NCBI GenBank assembly: GCA_024695665.1
Contig: JAILHT010000088.1
Coordinates: 17,024-81,023, forward strand
From: Lachnospiraceae bacterium
GTDB taxonomy: Bacteria; Bacillota; Clostridia; Lachnospirales; Lachnospiraceae
Direction of reading: 5' to 3'
DNA length: 64,000 bases
The notes below the pieces were generated by a model that saw only the letters and a program-made list of their open reading frames with translations, was not told where the DNA came from and did not search any database. Positions 33,069-41,913 of this stretch are shown here, in pieces. Within the stretch, counting starts at the first letter, position 1. Every line of letters starts with the position of its first letter. A program made the position numbers and the translations under genes.

Positions 33069-33079
33069 GGGGAGAAAAA

Positions 33080-34435
33080 GTGTTTCCTGAGAAGTTTTTG
33101 TGGGGAGCTGCATCAGCCGCATATCAGGTTGAGGGGGCAGCATACGAGGACGGAAAATCCGAGGGAACCTGGGATTATTTCGGAAAAGAGAACGGAAGAA
33201 TAGCGCACGGGGAAACCGGAGAGGTGTCGTGCGATCATTATCATCGCTACAAAGAAGATGTAGCATTAATGAAAAAAATAGGATTGAAGAGTTATAGATT
33301 TTCAATCAGTTGGCCTAGGGTTATGCCAAACGGCACAGGAGAGGTGAACAAGAAAGGGGTGGAGTTTTACTCAAATCTTGTTGACGAGCTCGTTGCGGCA
33401 GGCATTGAACCGCTTGTGACATTGCATCATTGGAATTATCCGATGGCGCTCTACAACAAAGGCGGATGGAAAAACGATGAGAGTTCCGATTGGTTTGCGG
33501 AATTTACAGAGGTTGTTGTCGATGCACTCTCGGACAGAGTGAAGTATTGGATGACCTTCAACGAGCCACAGCTTTTTATCGGAGGATCGCTTCACAGAGG
33601 ATTCCATGCACCGTTTGAGTCAAATGATACGCAGACAATGATGAAAATATACAAAAATGCATGGCTTGCCCATGGAAAAGCGGTCAGGGTGATAAGAGAA
33701 AAGGCAAAACAGAAGCCTTTTATCGGTATGGCACCAACGGGGCCTGTGGTTATTCCTACAAGCGAAAATCCGACCGGTGAGGAGATAGAGGAAGCAAGAA
33801 GAAAAAGTTTTGCGATAGACCGTGAGGGATATTCTTTCTCAAATGCATGGTGGGCAGATCCTATCATGCTGGGACATTTTGCGGAAGGTTCAGAAGAAGA
33901 ATTTAAGGATGAGCTTCCAAAGATATCGGAGGAGGAGTGGAAAATCATTTCCGAGCCTCTCGATTTTTACGGATTCAATGTATATCAGGCGCAGACCGAA
34001 TATAATGATAATGCAAAATATGATGAGTATGCTTACATGGGAAGCCCGAGAACGGCTATGGAGTGGAATGTCACACCTGAGGTCATGTATTACTCGGTCA
34101 AGTTTTTCTATGAGAGATACAAAAAACCTCTGATGGTAACCGAGAATGGAATGGCAAACAATGATTGGGTGGCACTCGACAAAAAGGTACACGATCCGCA
34201 GAGAATCGACTTCGTGAACAGATACCTTTTATGCCTCGAGAAGGCCATAGATGAAGGAATTCCTGTAATAGGATATCAATATTGGTCGATAATGGACAAT
34301 TTTGAGTGGACATTAGGCTATGATAAGAGATTCGGCCTCATATACGTGGATTACAGAACTAAGGAGAGAACTCTTAAAGATTCCGCACTTTGGTATTCGG
34401 ATGTGATAAAGACAAACGGAAAAAATCTGAGATAG
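33080..34435 (+). CDS. Beta-glucosidase, glycoside hydrolase family 1
   Basis: A 451-aa cytosolic GH1 enzyme of normal length. The N-terminal signature is FLWGAASAAYQVEGA, the acid/base Glu is in TFNEPQ (about residue 161) and the nucleophile Glu is in VTENGM (about 353). The start is GTG at 33080, preceded by GGGGGAG. The late sequence FEWTLGYDKRFGLIYVDY is that of beta-glucosidases on unphosphorylated substrates; 6-phospho-beta-glucosidases usually show a Ser/Lys/Tyr set there, so that activity is less likely. No PTS is nearby, which agrees. It releases glucose from cellobiose or plant beta-glucosides. Confidence 0.9.
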   Translation: MFPEKFLWGAASAAYQVEGAAYEDGKSEGTWDYFGKENGRIAHGETGEVSCDHYHRYKEDVALMKKIGLKSYRFSISWPRVMPNGTGEVNKKGVEFYSNLVDELVAAGIEPLVTLHHWNYPMALYNKGGWKNDESSDWFAEFTEVVVDALSDRVKYWMTFNEPQLFIGGSLHRGFHAPFESNDTQTMMKIYKNAWLAHGKAVRVIREKAKQKPFIGMAPTGPVVIPTSENPTGEEIEEARRKSFAIDREGYSFSNAWWADPIMLGHFAEGSEEEFKDELPKISEEEWKIISEPLDFYGFNVYQAQTEYNDNAKYDEYAYMGSPRTAMEWNVTPEVMYYSVKFFYERYKKPLMVTENGMANNDWVALDKKVHDPQRIDFVNRYLLCLEKAIDEGIPVIGYQYWSIMDNFEWTLGYDKRFGLIYVDYRTKERTLKDSALWYSDVIKTNGKNLR

Positions 34436-34463
34436 GGTCTACAAAAACATACAGACAAACAAA

Positions 34464-34500
34464 AACAGGTATGCATGTCAAAATGCATACCTGTTATTTT
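34464..34500. terminator. Bidirectional terminator between the glucosidase and ROK regulator genes
   Basis: A 13-bp perfect stem, AACAGGTATGCAT (34464-34476) with ATGCATACCTGTT (34483-34495), has an A-rich left flank and a T-rich right flank. It serves both convergent genes. Confidence 0.9.
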
Positions 34501-35544
34501 TTAATTTGGTGCGTCGAGGATGATGTCGAGCGCAATGTTGAATAAGCCGATAGAGTAGAACTGTTCGTAATTTTCAACGTAATAGATTTTTGGGAGAAGT
34601 TCCTTTGGAATGTCCTCCGAAACAGACTCCAAAACATTGTTTGCAAATTCCTGGTTGACGCGGCCGCCTCCGATAAATACGCATATCTCCGGGTTTAGGA
34701 TAGTAGCATATATCCTAAGGATAAAAGCTGCATTCTCAAAAAATTCCTCATCGGTTATCTGACGCTCAGGAACTTTATTTATCTTTTTTATCCTATGTGG
34801 GATAGGAGTCTTTCCTATCTCACCCGCAAAATGTTTGTATCCCTCGAGAATGCTTCCGTTGTGGATTATTCCGCTTCCCATAGCGGAATTTCCGAAAAAG
34901 GCAATTGAAACAAGAGTTTCGACATCGGAATCCTCATAGATGGATTTGTATATACCGTAGGAAATGGCATTCATATCATTTTCCATGATAACTCTTCGCC
35001 CGAGTGAGGCGGAGAGGTCACTTGCGACATCTCTTCCGTTCAGATGGAGCACACCCCAGGACCCGCGCCACTCACCGTCAACAGAATATCCGCTTATTCC
35101 GAAGGAGATGATGTCAATTGAAGGGTATTCATCGATAATCTCCTTAAGGTGCAGTTCAATCTCGTCAAAGGAATGGTCCTTCGCCTCTATCGAGCGCTCC
35201 GCTATTGTTTCCCGGTTCATATTTAAAACATGGAACTGATAGTTGTAGCTGCATTTGTCCGCAAGGCGAACAAGATAGAAACAGCAGATCAATTTGTGAT
35301 TAGCATTTATTTTGTAAGATTTTGCCGGTCGCCCTATTGATTTTGAACTTGGCTCCTCGACTAAAAGAACTTCATTTGATTCAAAAAGCTCGTTTAAAAT
35401 GCTTCCGCAGGTTGTCACGCTGAGTCCGGTGTCCTTTGCAATGGACTGTTTTGTACCCGAACCCTGATTCAGAAGTGCCTGCTTTACAAGATAAACATTT
35501 CTTTCCTTAACCTGAATGAAGGTCAATTCATTTGCTTTACTCAT
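34501..35544 (-). CDS. ROK family transcriptional regulator
   Basis: A 347-aa NagC/XylR-type regulator. The N-terminal helix-turn-helix is about residues 15-55 (LNQGSGTKQSIAKDTGLSVT), followed by a ROK sugar-kinase-like domain with SFGISGYSVDGEWRG and an FIGGGRVNQEF segment near the end. The Cys-rich zinc motif of many ROK proteins (CxCGxxGC) is not present. It probably senses a sugar or sugar phosphate; the convergent GH1 gene is a possible target. GGAGG precedes the ATG. Confidence 0.88.
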   Translation of the reverse strand: MSKANELTFIQVKERNVYLVKQALLNQGSGTKQSIAKDTGLSVTTCGSILNELFESNEVLLVEEPSSKSIGRPAKSYKINANHKLICCFYLVRLADKCSYNYQFHVLNMNRETIAERSIEAKDHSFDEIELHLKEIIDEYPSIDIISFGISGYSVDGEWRGSWGVLHLNGRDVASDLSASLGRRVIMENDMNAISYGIYKSIYEDSDVETLVSIAFFGNSAMGSGIIHNGSILEGYKHFAGEIGKTPIPHRIKKINKVPERQITDEEFFENAAFILRIYATILNPEICVFIGGGRVNQEFANNVLESVSEDIPKELLPKIYYVENYEQFYSIGLFNIALDIILDAPN

Positions 35545-35582
35545 AAAACCTCCGAATAAATACTGACGCTTCTCTTTTGCAT

Positions 35583-35611
35583 ATTATACATTTTGACGAA
35601 AATAAAATCAA
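35583..35611 (-). promoter_or_regulatory. Promoter of the ROK regulator gene
   Basis: On the minus strand TTGATT (35606-35611) and TATAAT (35583-35588) are separated by exactly 17 bases, with the start codon about 38 bases from the -10 box. Confidence 0.65.
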
Positions 35612-35667
35612 TAAAATGCAAAAATGTTGTTAAAATACATATTAAAATACAAATAAAAATGGTTTTG

Positions 35668-35726
35668 AAATTATTTTTAAAATTATTTTTAAAAAAGGTT
35701 GACAAAATTATAGCGGTGTATATAAT
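35668..35726 (+). promoter_or_regulatory. Strong promoter with UP-like A/T tracts
   Basis: TTGACA (35699-35704) and TATAAT (35721-35726) are both exact consensus boxes with a 16-base spacer. Immediately upstream, AAATTATTTTT is repeated twice (about 35667-35692), resembling an UP element. It drives the 48-aa ORF. Confidence 0.8.
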
Positions 35727-35732
35727 GATAGA

Positions 35733-35801
35733 TGTAACGAGGAGTTACAAAAATAACCAACCAAAAGATCAGCCGGAAACGGTTGATCGAAACAGGGTAA
35801 C
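35733..35801 (+). ncRNA. Structured 5' leader of the 48-aa gene
   Basis: Hairpin 1 is TGTAAC-gagga-GTTACA (35733-35749), right at the expected transcript start. Hairpin 2 is GATCAGCCG-GAAA-CGGTTGATC (35767-35788), a 9-bp stem with a GNRA tetraloop. A further GTAAC at 35797-35801 could pair with the GTTAC of hairpin 1 instead, giving two exclusive folds. It could be an RNA stabiliser or a switch; no known riboswitch class was recognised. Confidence 0.45.
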
Positions 35802-35846
35802 AAGTACATTGCAATTTATAGATAATAAATTGAGGAGGAAACAGAA

Positions 35847-35993
35847 ATGACATTAGACGTATTAAAACTCAACAGAATCATGAACAAGAGAGCACAGCAG
35901 GAAAGAGATGAGCAGTTTCATCTTCACACACAGATCGCTATGGATCGTGCATATGTTTGCGTAGGAAACGTAACAATTCCTGTAACAAGATAA
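35847..35993 (+). CDS. Small protein, 48 aa
   Basis: A short ORF starting MTLDVLKLNRIMNKRAQQER and ending CVGNVTIPVTR. GAGGAGG sits 8 bases before the ATG, a near-ideal ribosome binding site. The first 35 residues look like one amphipathic helix (many Arg, Gln, Glu, His), followed by a short hydrophobic strand with a single Cys. There is no signal peptide or membrane segment. It has its own strong promoter, structured leader and terminator, so it is probably abundant. Function unknown; the product was not recognised. Confidence 0.6.
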   Translation: MTLDVLKLNRIMNKRAQQERDEQFHLHTQIAMDRAYVCVGNVTIPVTR

Positions 35994-36053
35994 TTTAGTT
36001 TAAAAAAAAATCCCTATTATTTTATACATTTACCCAAAATAAACCCTAAAAAG

Positions 36054-36082
36054 AATGATCGCCAAACGGCGGTCATTTTTTT
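36054..36082 (+). terminator. Terminator of the 48-aa gene
   Basis: AATGATCGCC (36054-36063) pairs with GGCGGTCATT (36068-36077) over 10 positions with one G-T wobble and an AAAC loop. Five or more T follow. Confidence 0.9.
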
Positions 36083-36187
36083 GTATGCACGCTATGGTCG
36101 CGATATAACAGAAGTGACATTTGAAAAGAATGCAATCCGGTGTTAAACTGTGTTGTACAAACAGAAATGATATAGGCGGGGATTATT

Positions 36188-36436
36188 ATGAGACGAATGG
36201 AATTTAAAATGGAGAGACCCGGCCTTTGCAAGGTTGGCGATGTTTTAAAAGTGACAGAGGGAAAGCTTCCTACTTCATATTATTATACTTTGGGATTTGC
36301 ATATGCTATGTCCGCGAATTATAAGTTCAATGAGAGACTCAAGTCGCAAGAAGGCACGGTAGTCGACATCGTGGAAAACGAGAGAGGCTACTATGTCACG
36401 GTAGAGTTTGACGAGGAGGAGCCCAAGAAACGCTGA
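36188..36436 (+). CDS. Hypothetical protein, 82 aa
   Basis: Not recognised as a named family. The protein is small and soluble, with a central [24 protein letters not shown] segment and a C-terminal beta-rich, SH3-like stretch ([24 protein letters not shown]). Its stop overlaps the start of the TetR regulator by one base (TGATG), so it is translationally coupled to it. The conserved-looking glycine and aromatic positions suggest a real family of small Lachnospiraceae proteins. Confidence 0.65.
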   Translation: MRRMEFKMERPGLCKVGDVLKVTEGKLPTSYYYTLGFAYAMSANYKFNERLKSQEGTVVDIVENERGYYVTVEFDEEEPKKR

Positions 36437-37002
36437 TGGCACAGTCGAAACAGGAAATAAATGATCTTTTGGCCAAAAGCATAAAGGAGCTGGCGGCCGG
36501 AAAGTCGATAGACAAAATAAGAATAAAGGATATAACTGACAAGGCAGAAGTCATAAGACCAACTTTTTACAATCATTTCCAGGACAAGTATGAGCTTATA
36601 GAGTGGATAATGGAGCATGAACTTATAGAACCTATAAAGCCTCTTTTGGACAATGGAATGATAGATGCCGCGATAATGCTCCTTTTGAAAAACATCGAAA
36701 ATGACAAGGCGTTTTATACTGCGGTGTCGAACATGGAAGGACAAGATACTTTCGAGACTATCGCGACAAGGCTTGTTGCAAATGTTTTGGAAGAAATCAT
36801 TGATGACGACACCCAAGAGATATCAAAAGCGCATCCATGGCTCACAAAGAAGATGATAGCCCAGTATTTTTCAAAGACTATGTGCTTTGTCGTAAAGATA
36901 TGGATAGACAGCGGGATGCCTATTGACTCCGCGGAGATGGTGGAGGTCTATTCGCTTTTGATGAAGACATCACTTGTGGATGTCATGGGAGAGAAAAAAT
37001 AA
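36436..37002 (+). CDS. TetR family regulator (DhaS-like C-terminal domain)
   Basis: A 188-aa protein with the N-terminal HTH at about residues 10-60 (IRIKDITDKAEVIRPTFYNHF), and a helical effector domain of the type often seen next to efflux genes in Clostridia. It lies directly upstream of an MMPL-type exporter and a heptad-repeat protein, so it probably represses them. A terminator separates the two units, so the exporter needs its own promoter. Confidence 0.85.
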   Translation: MAQSKQEINDLLAKSIKELAAGKSIDKIRIKDITDKAEVIRPTFYNHFQDKYELIEWIMEHELIEPIKPLLDNGMIDAAIMLLLKNIENDKAFYTAVSNMEGQDTFETIATRLVANVLEEIIDDDTQEISKAHPWLTKKMIAQYFSKTMCFVVKIWIDSGMPIDSAEMVEVYSLLMKTSLVDVMGEKK

Positions 37003-37114
37003 AAAGAGGTAATTTCGCACAAAAATAGGAGTTTGTTTTTGTGTATAATTTCTTTTAAATGTAAAAAACAGATATACAAAAATGAAAAAATGTATAAGTG
37101 AACGAACAATGCTT

Positions 37115-37148
37115 AAGGATTGAATATTCAAATATTCAATCCTTTTTT
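37115..37148 (+). terminator. Terminator after the TetR gene
   Basis: AAGGATTGAATATT (37115-37128) and AATATTCAATCCTT are exact inverted repeats separated by two bases. They form a 12-bp or longer stem and are followed by a T-run. Confidence 0.88.
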
Positions 37149-37172
37149 GTATTTTAGCGTATGTAAAAAAGA

Positions 37173-37207
37173 TTTAACTCAGTCGGGTTGTATGCTCTGA
37201 CTTGAGT
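37173..37207 (+). other. Leader hairpin upstream of the MMPL gene
   Basis: ACTCAGTC (37177-37184) can pair with GACTTGAGT (37199-37207) with one bulged base. The sequence TTTAACTCAGTCGGG also occurs in the M24 peptidase leader (16691-16705). This may be the binding region of the upstream TetR protein or a leader hairpin. Confidence 0.35.
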
Positions 37208-37231
37208 ATTGAATAGGAAAGAGATGTTATC

Positions 37232-39367
37232 ATGAAAAACTTTGGAAAAGTAATAGTAAAACTTCGAATTCCCATCCTTATATTGAGTGTGATCCTGCTT
37301 ATCCCTGCAGCAATAGGATACTTCAATACAAGGATCAATTATGACATACTGTCGTATTTGCCGGAGGACATTGAAACCATGGAAGGGCAGCAGATACTGC
37401 TCGACGAGTTTCAGACCGGAGCCTTCAGCGTGTGCGCGGTTAGGGGAATGGAGAACAAGCAGATTGCCACACTCGCGGATGAGATAAAAGAGATCGATGT
37501 GGTTAAGGATGTCTTATGGTACGGAGAACTGGCAGACACAAGCATGCCGATGGAGATCCTGCCGTCGGATATAAAAGATTCGCTGGTAGCCGAGGATGGG
37601 ACACAGCTTATGATCATAACTTTCGCATCCTCAATGTCGACGGATGAGACACTTGAGGCTGTGGAAGAAATCAGGGCACTTACGGATAAGCAGTGTCTGC
37701 TCAGCGGAATGTCTGCCGTGGTTGAGGACATAAAGCTTCTCTGCAACAAAGAGGCTGTCATATACGTAATAATCGCCGTTATCTTATGTGCTATCGTACT
37801 TTCGTTTGCGATGGACTCATTTGTCGTCCAGGCACTTTTTTTGGCAAGTATCGGAATGAGCATTCTCTACAACATGGGAACAAATTTTATCTCCGGAGAG
37901 ATATCTTTCATAACACAGGCTCTTGCGGCAGTACTTCAGCTTGCTGTAACAATGGATTATTCAATCTTCCTCTGGCACAGCTACGAGGAGAATAAAGAGA
38001 AGACGGCAAACAACAATGAAGCCATGGCAGAGGCGATAAATCAGACGCTTGTGTCTGTAATAGGAAGTTCGATAACAACGGTAGCCGGTTTCCTTGCGAT
38101 GTGCTTTATGACCTTTACACTTGGAATCGACCTTGGAATTGTAATGGCAAAAGGAGTTGTGTTCGGTGTAATCGGATGCGTAACCATCCTGCCGGCAATG
38201 ATTCTTGTATTTGACAAGGCCATAGAAAAGACGAGACACAGAGCCCTTCTTCCGGATATCGGACGTATAGGCGGATTTGTAACAAAGTATTATCCGGTTT
38301 TTATAATTGTATTTTTGGTGCTCATCGGTCCTGCATATTACGGACAGGCAAACAACAAAGTATATTACGATCTGGTCGCAACACTTCCGGACAGCCTTGA
38401 GAGTGTTCTTGCCTCCGAGGTACTTGAGGATTCATTTGATCAGGGCGCGACACATGTTATTCTTGCAAAGTCCGACATGGAGACAAAAGATGCCTACAAT
38501 ATGGAAAAGGATATAGAGAAGGTCGACGGTGTTAAGGCATGCTTAGGACTCACCTCGGTAGCCGGACCTCTTGTACCCAAGGAAATCCTTTCGGATGACA
38601 TTGTAGAAAAACTGGATAACGGAAAATATCAGATGATATATGTAATGTCCGAGTACAAGACAGGATCGGACGAAGTTAACAAACAGTGTGATGCCATCAA
38701 GGAGATCATAAAAGGCTATGACGAGTCGGCAATGCTTATAGGTGAGGCACCTTGTACGGAAGACCTCATAGAGATCACGGATGTGGATTTCAAGACGGTA
38801 AATATCGCTTCTATAGCAATGATATTTGTCATAATAGCAATCGTTTTGAAGTCAATTAGCCTTCCTTTCATTTTGGTTATCCTGATTGAGTTCGGTATCT
38901 TCGTAAATATGGGAATACCTCATTACACGGGAACGGTTCTTCCGTTTATCGCTTCCATAGTAATAGGAACGATTCAGCTCGGAGCAACTGTCGATTATGC
39001 AATCCTCATGACAAACCGTTACAAGAGGGAAAGATACGAGGGAAATGAGAAGAAGGAGGCAATAAAGACTGCAGTCACTACTTCACTACAGTCGGTACTC
39101 GTTTCGGCGCTAAGCTTTTTTGCGGCGACCTTCGGAGTAGGTATATACTCCAGCAATGATATGATATCAGCGCTTTGCATACTGCTCGCAAGGGGAGCAA
39201 TCATAAGTTTGCTCTGCGTAGCATTTATTCTTCCGGCGCTCTTTATGGTATTCGATCCGATAATCATAAGGACCAGCGCAGGTTTTATACATAAGGAAAA
39301 GAAGAACAAAAAGGAAAAACACAATTCGGGAGGTATGACAAATGAAGTTGTCGAAGTTAAAGGATAA
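37232..39367 (+). CDS. MMPL/RND-type transporter
   Basis: A 711-aa membrane protein with two repeated halves, each with one N-terminal helix, a large external loop and a five-helix bundle (12 helices in all). The conserved sterol-sensing-like segments AVTMDYSIFLWHSYEE and GATVDYAILMTNRYKRE carry the Asp-Tyr pair thought to relay protons. MMPL proteins export lipids, surface glycolipids or toxic compounds. It overlaps the following heptad-repeat gene by 26 bases, so the two products very likely work together at the envelope. Confidence 0.9.
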   Translation: MKNFGKVIVKLRIPILILSVILLIPAAIGYFNTRINYDILSYLPEDIETMEGQQILLDEFQTGAFSVCAVRGMENKQIATLADEIKEIDVVKDVLWYGELADTSMPMEILPSDIKDSLVAEDGTQLMIITFASSMSTDETLEAVEEIRALTDKQCLLSGMSAVVEDIKLLCNKEAVIYVIIAVILCAIVLSFAMDSFVVQALFLASIGMSILYNMGTNFISGEISFITQALAAVLQLAVTMDYSIFLWHSYEENKEKTANNNEAMAEAINQTLVSVIGSSITTVAGFLAMCFMTFTLGIDLGIVMAKGVVFGVIGCVTILPAMILVFDKAIEKTRHRALLPDIGRIGGFVTKYYPVFIIVFLVLIGPAYYGQANNKVYYDLVATLPDSLESVLASEVLEDSFDQGATHVILAKSDMETKDAYNMEKDIEKVDGVKACLGLTSVAGPLVPKEILSDDIVEKLDNGKYQMIYVMSEYKTGSDEVNKQCDAIKEIIKGYDESAMLIGEAPCTEDLIEITDVDFKTVNIASIAMIFVIIAIVLKSISLPFILVILIEFGIFVNMGIPHYTGTVLPFIASIVIGTIQLGATVDYAILMTNRYKRERYEGNEKKEAIKTAVTTSLQSVLVSALSFFAATFGVGIYSSNDMISALCILLARGAIISLLCVAFILPALFMVFDPIIIRTSAGFIHKEKKNKKEKHNSGGMTNEVVEVKG

Positions 39368-41891
39368 ATTCAGTAAAAAATATGTGATAAGAGTTGTATC
39401 AGGTGTGCTTATCGTATCATTGGTGAGCAGCACAGGTGTGGCTTACAATGTATATGCCAAGAAAAATGCAAAGAGCGCCGAGAGTACAGCTAGTACTGAG
39501 TCCACTGAGGTGGCTCAAAATGAGGATACCGAGACGGATGATGATATAAGCAGTCTCCTCGAGGATTCTTTAAATATAACTGAGCAGGAGAGCGGAAAAG
39601 ATGAGACCGTGTATGTTATAGCGGATGCGTCAGGAAATGCCACGGAGACGATAGTGAGCGAATGGCTCAAAAACCCGGACGGAAGCGATACGATAGAGGA
39701 TGTATCAAATCTTGACAATATCACCAATGTCAAGGGGGATGAGACCTTTACCCAGGATGGCGACAGCATCACCTGGGAGGCGGACGGAAATGACATCTAT
39801 TATCAGGGAACAACCGATGAAAAAACACCTATAAGTGAAAAAGTTACCTATTATATGGATGGAAAAGAAATCTCGGCAGAGGATATAAAAGGTGAGAGCG
39901 GCCATGTAAAAATAAGGATCGATTACACAAATAACGAGACAAAAGAAGTTGAGATAGACGGTAAAAAAGAGGAGATATATGTTCCTTTCGTTGTGGCATC
40001 GGGAATGATGCTGGGTGACAACTTTAAGAATGTTGAAGTGTCGAGCGGAAAAGTCGTATCGAACGGAAACGGGGACGTAGTACTTGGAATCGCGACACCG
40101 GGACTCACAGAGAGCTTGGGACTCGATGAGGAAGATGCCAAAGAGGTCGACATACCTGAGTATGTAGAGGTCGAGGCGGATGTAGAGAACTTTGAGATAT
40201 CTACAATACTCACAGTAGTATCAAACAGCTCAACTTTAAATGTAAATGATCTAGATCTCGAGGATGTCGACGAGAAGATAGACGATTTACAGGAAGGCTC
40301 GACAGATCTTGTGGAAGGATCTGATAAACTTGCCGAAGGAGTTGACACACTCGATGAATCACTCGGAGAATTTTCTGATGGAATGAGTGATTTAAAAGAT
40401 GGAATAAAGAGTTATACAGACGGGGCAAAGTCTGTTGCAGACGGAATAGCAACTCTCTATGACAAGACCCCTGAGCTTGCGAGTGGAGTCAGCACGTTAA
40501 ATTCCAGTGCAAGTTCATTGAACAGCGGAATAGCAAAGCTCGATAAAGCATTAAATACAGCTATGACAGATGAGGAAAAAGCAGCAGCAAAGAAGACCGC
40601 TGTGGAGACTGTTGATGCTCAGATGGCTGATGATACAAATACAAACAGTTACAATAATATAAAAGCCCAAGCAGCTTCGACATTCTACAGCACAGTAGCA
40701 AGCGATGAAAACAAGAGCGCTGCGGCAACACAGGCAGCCTCGGATGCAACTGCAACCGTATCAGCCCAGGCGGATTCAATCAAGGCAGCAGCCGTACAGG
40801 CTGTGGATACGCAGATGGCCGATGACTCAAATGCAACAAGCTACAACAATATAAAAGCTCAGGCATCTGCGGCATTTACATCCGCAATATCAAATGATAC
40901 GACAAACTCGCAGATAGCTTCATCGACAAGCTCTGTTATGGACCAGGTAGCAACAGCAGTATCGGACGGAACGGTAAGTGCGACAGTCAGTGCAATAAGC
41001 ACACAGCTTGCGGCAGCAGGTGTGTCGGATTCAACTGTTGATGCTGTACTTACAGCGGTTGCGAACAACAGCTCTCAAATAGCATCCGGGGTGATCTCAA
41101 GTGATACATATACATCCGCAAGAGACGGAGCATCATCGGCCCTCGCATCCGGAATCACAGCAAATATTGCAGGACAGGCATCAGACACGGTCGGGACCAC
41201 GGTCGCTGATACGGCAAAGACAGCAGCTGAGACAGCAGCGGGAAGCGCCGCAGTGTCAGCCGCATCGCAGGTAGCAGGATCGGTTGCATCTGAGGTTGCA
41301 AGCAGTGTTGTTGAAAGTGTAGCGTCGAGCGCTAAGGACAGTGTAGGAACAAGTGTTGCCGATGCGGTGAAGTCGGCAGCTGAGACAGCAGCGGGAACAG
41401 CAGCAGTATCAGGAGCAGAGAGTGCAAAGAGTAGCATAGCGGCATCGATAGAAGCAAAGGACGAGAAAACAGGATACTCTCTTGTGACAGGAATGGCAGC
41501 TCTTGCGGAAGGAACAAGCACACTTGATTCATCTGTAGATACTTTGACCGATGGAGTGACAAAACTATACAACGGAAGCAATACGTTGGTTTCAAACAAT
41601 ACTACATTAAATGATGGAGCAACAAAGTTAAACGATGCAACCGGAGAGATAACAGACGGGGTGTCTGAGCTTGACGACGGAGCGAATGAGCTCGCGGACG
41701 GAATGCTCACATTTGACGAAAAAGGAATCGAGAAACTTGTGGATCTCTACAACGGAGATGTAAAGAGTGCAACGGAACGTGTCAAAGCTGTAGTAGATGC
41801 CGGAAAAGAGTATGAGAATTTTGCGGGTAAATCTGACGAGACTGTCGGAAGCACAAAGTTCATCATAAAGACAGCTGCAATTGAGAACTAG
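39342..41891 (+). CDS. Surface protein with X-X-X-Leu-X-X-Gly heptad repeats
   Basis: An 849-aa exported protein with an N-terminal signal/anchor (about 12-33). A beta-rich globular part (about 60-310) follows, then YhgE/Pip-type heptad repeats (STDLVEGSDKLAEGVDTLDE, and again TLDSSVDTLTDGVTKLYNG). Between the two repeat blocks lies a long Ala/Ser/Thr/Val helical region with internal duplication (VDAQMADDTNTNSYNNIKAQ and VDTQMADDSNATSYNNIKAQ, 64 residues apart). It ends in a short globular tail (FAGKSDETVGSTKFIIKTAAIEN). It is probably the extracellular partner of the MMPL protein. GGGAGG precedes the ATG inside the MMPL gene. Confidence 0.85.
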   Translation: MKLSKLKDKFSKKYVIRVVSGVLIVSLVSSTGVAYNVYAKKNAKSAESTASTESTEVAQNEDTETDDDISSLLEDSLNITEQESGKDETVYVIADASGNATETIVSEWLKNPDGSDTIEDVSNLDNITNVKGDETFTQDGDSITWEADGNDIYYQGTTDEKTPISEKVTYYMDGKEISAEDIKGESGHVKIRIDYTNNETKEVEIDGKKEEIYVPFVVASGMMLGDNFKNVEVSSGKVVSNGNGDVVLGIATPGLTESLGLDEEDAKEVDIPEYVEVEADVENFEISTILTVVSNSSTLNVNDLDLEDVDEKIDDLQEGSTDLVEGSDKLAEGVDTLDESLGEFSDGMSDLKDGIKSYTDGAKSVADGIATLYDKTPELASGVSTLNSSASSLNSGIAKLDKALNTAMTDEEKAAAKKTAVETVDAQMADDTNTNSYNNIKAQAASTFYSTVASDENKSAAATQAASDATATVSAQADSIKAAAVQAVDTQMADDSNATSYNNIKAQASAAFTSAISNDTTNSQIASSTSSVMDQVATAVSDGTVSATVSAISTQLAAAGVSDSTVDAVLTAVANNSSQIASGVISSDTYTSARDGASSALASGITANIAGQASDTVGTTVADTAKTAAETAAGSAAVSAASQVAGSVASEVASSVVESVASSAKDSVGTSVADAVKSAAETAAGTAAVSGAESAKSSIAASIEAKDEKTGYSLVTGMAALAEGTSTLDSSVDTLTDGVTKLYNGSNTLVSNNTTLNDGATKLNDATGEITDGVSELDDGANELADGMLTFDEKGIEKLVDLYNGDVKSATERVKAVVDAGKEYENFAGKSDETVGSTKFIIKTAAIEN

Positions 41892-41913
41892 AAAATATAA
41901 TTGAGGTTTGGCT

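Noticed and set aside
33080..34435. GH1 enzyme as a 6-phospho-beta-glucosidase
   Set aside because: No PTS genes are nearby and the C-terminal substrate region reads like that of enzymes acting on unphosphorylated glucosides.
16691..37187. The 15-base TTTAACTCAGTCGGG shared by two leaders as a strong regulon signal
   Set aside because: One or two 15-base matches are expected by chance in 64 kb, so the match alone is not significant; kept only as a weak note with the hairpin.
41075..41710. A 211-aa minus-strand ORF in the heptad-repeat gene
   Set aside because: It mirrors the Ala/Ser/Thr-rich repeat coding on the plus strand; such compositional bias keeps the antisense frame open.
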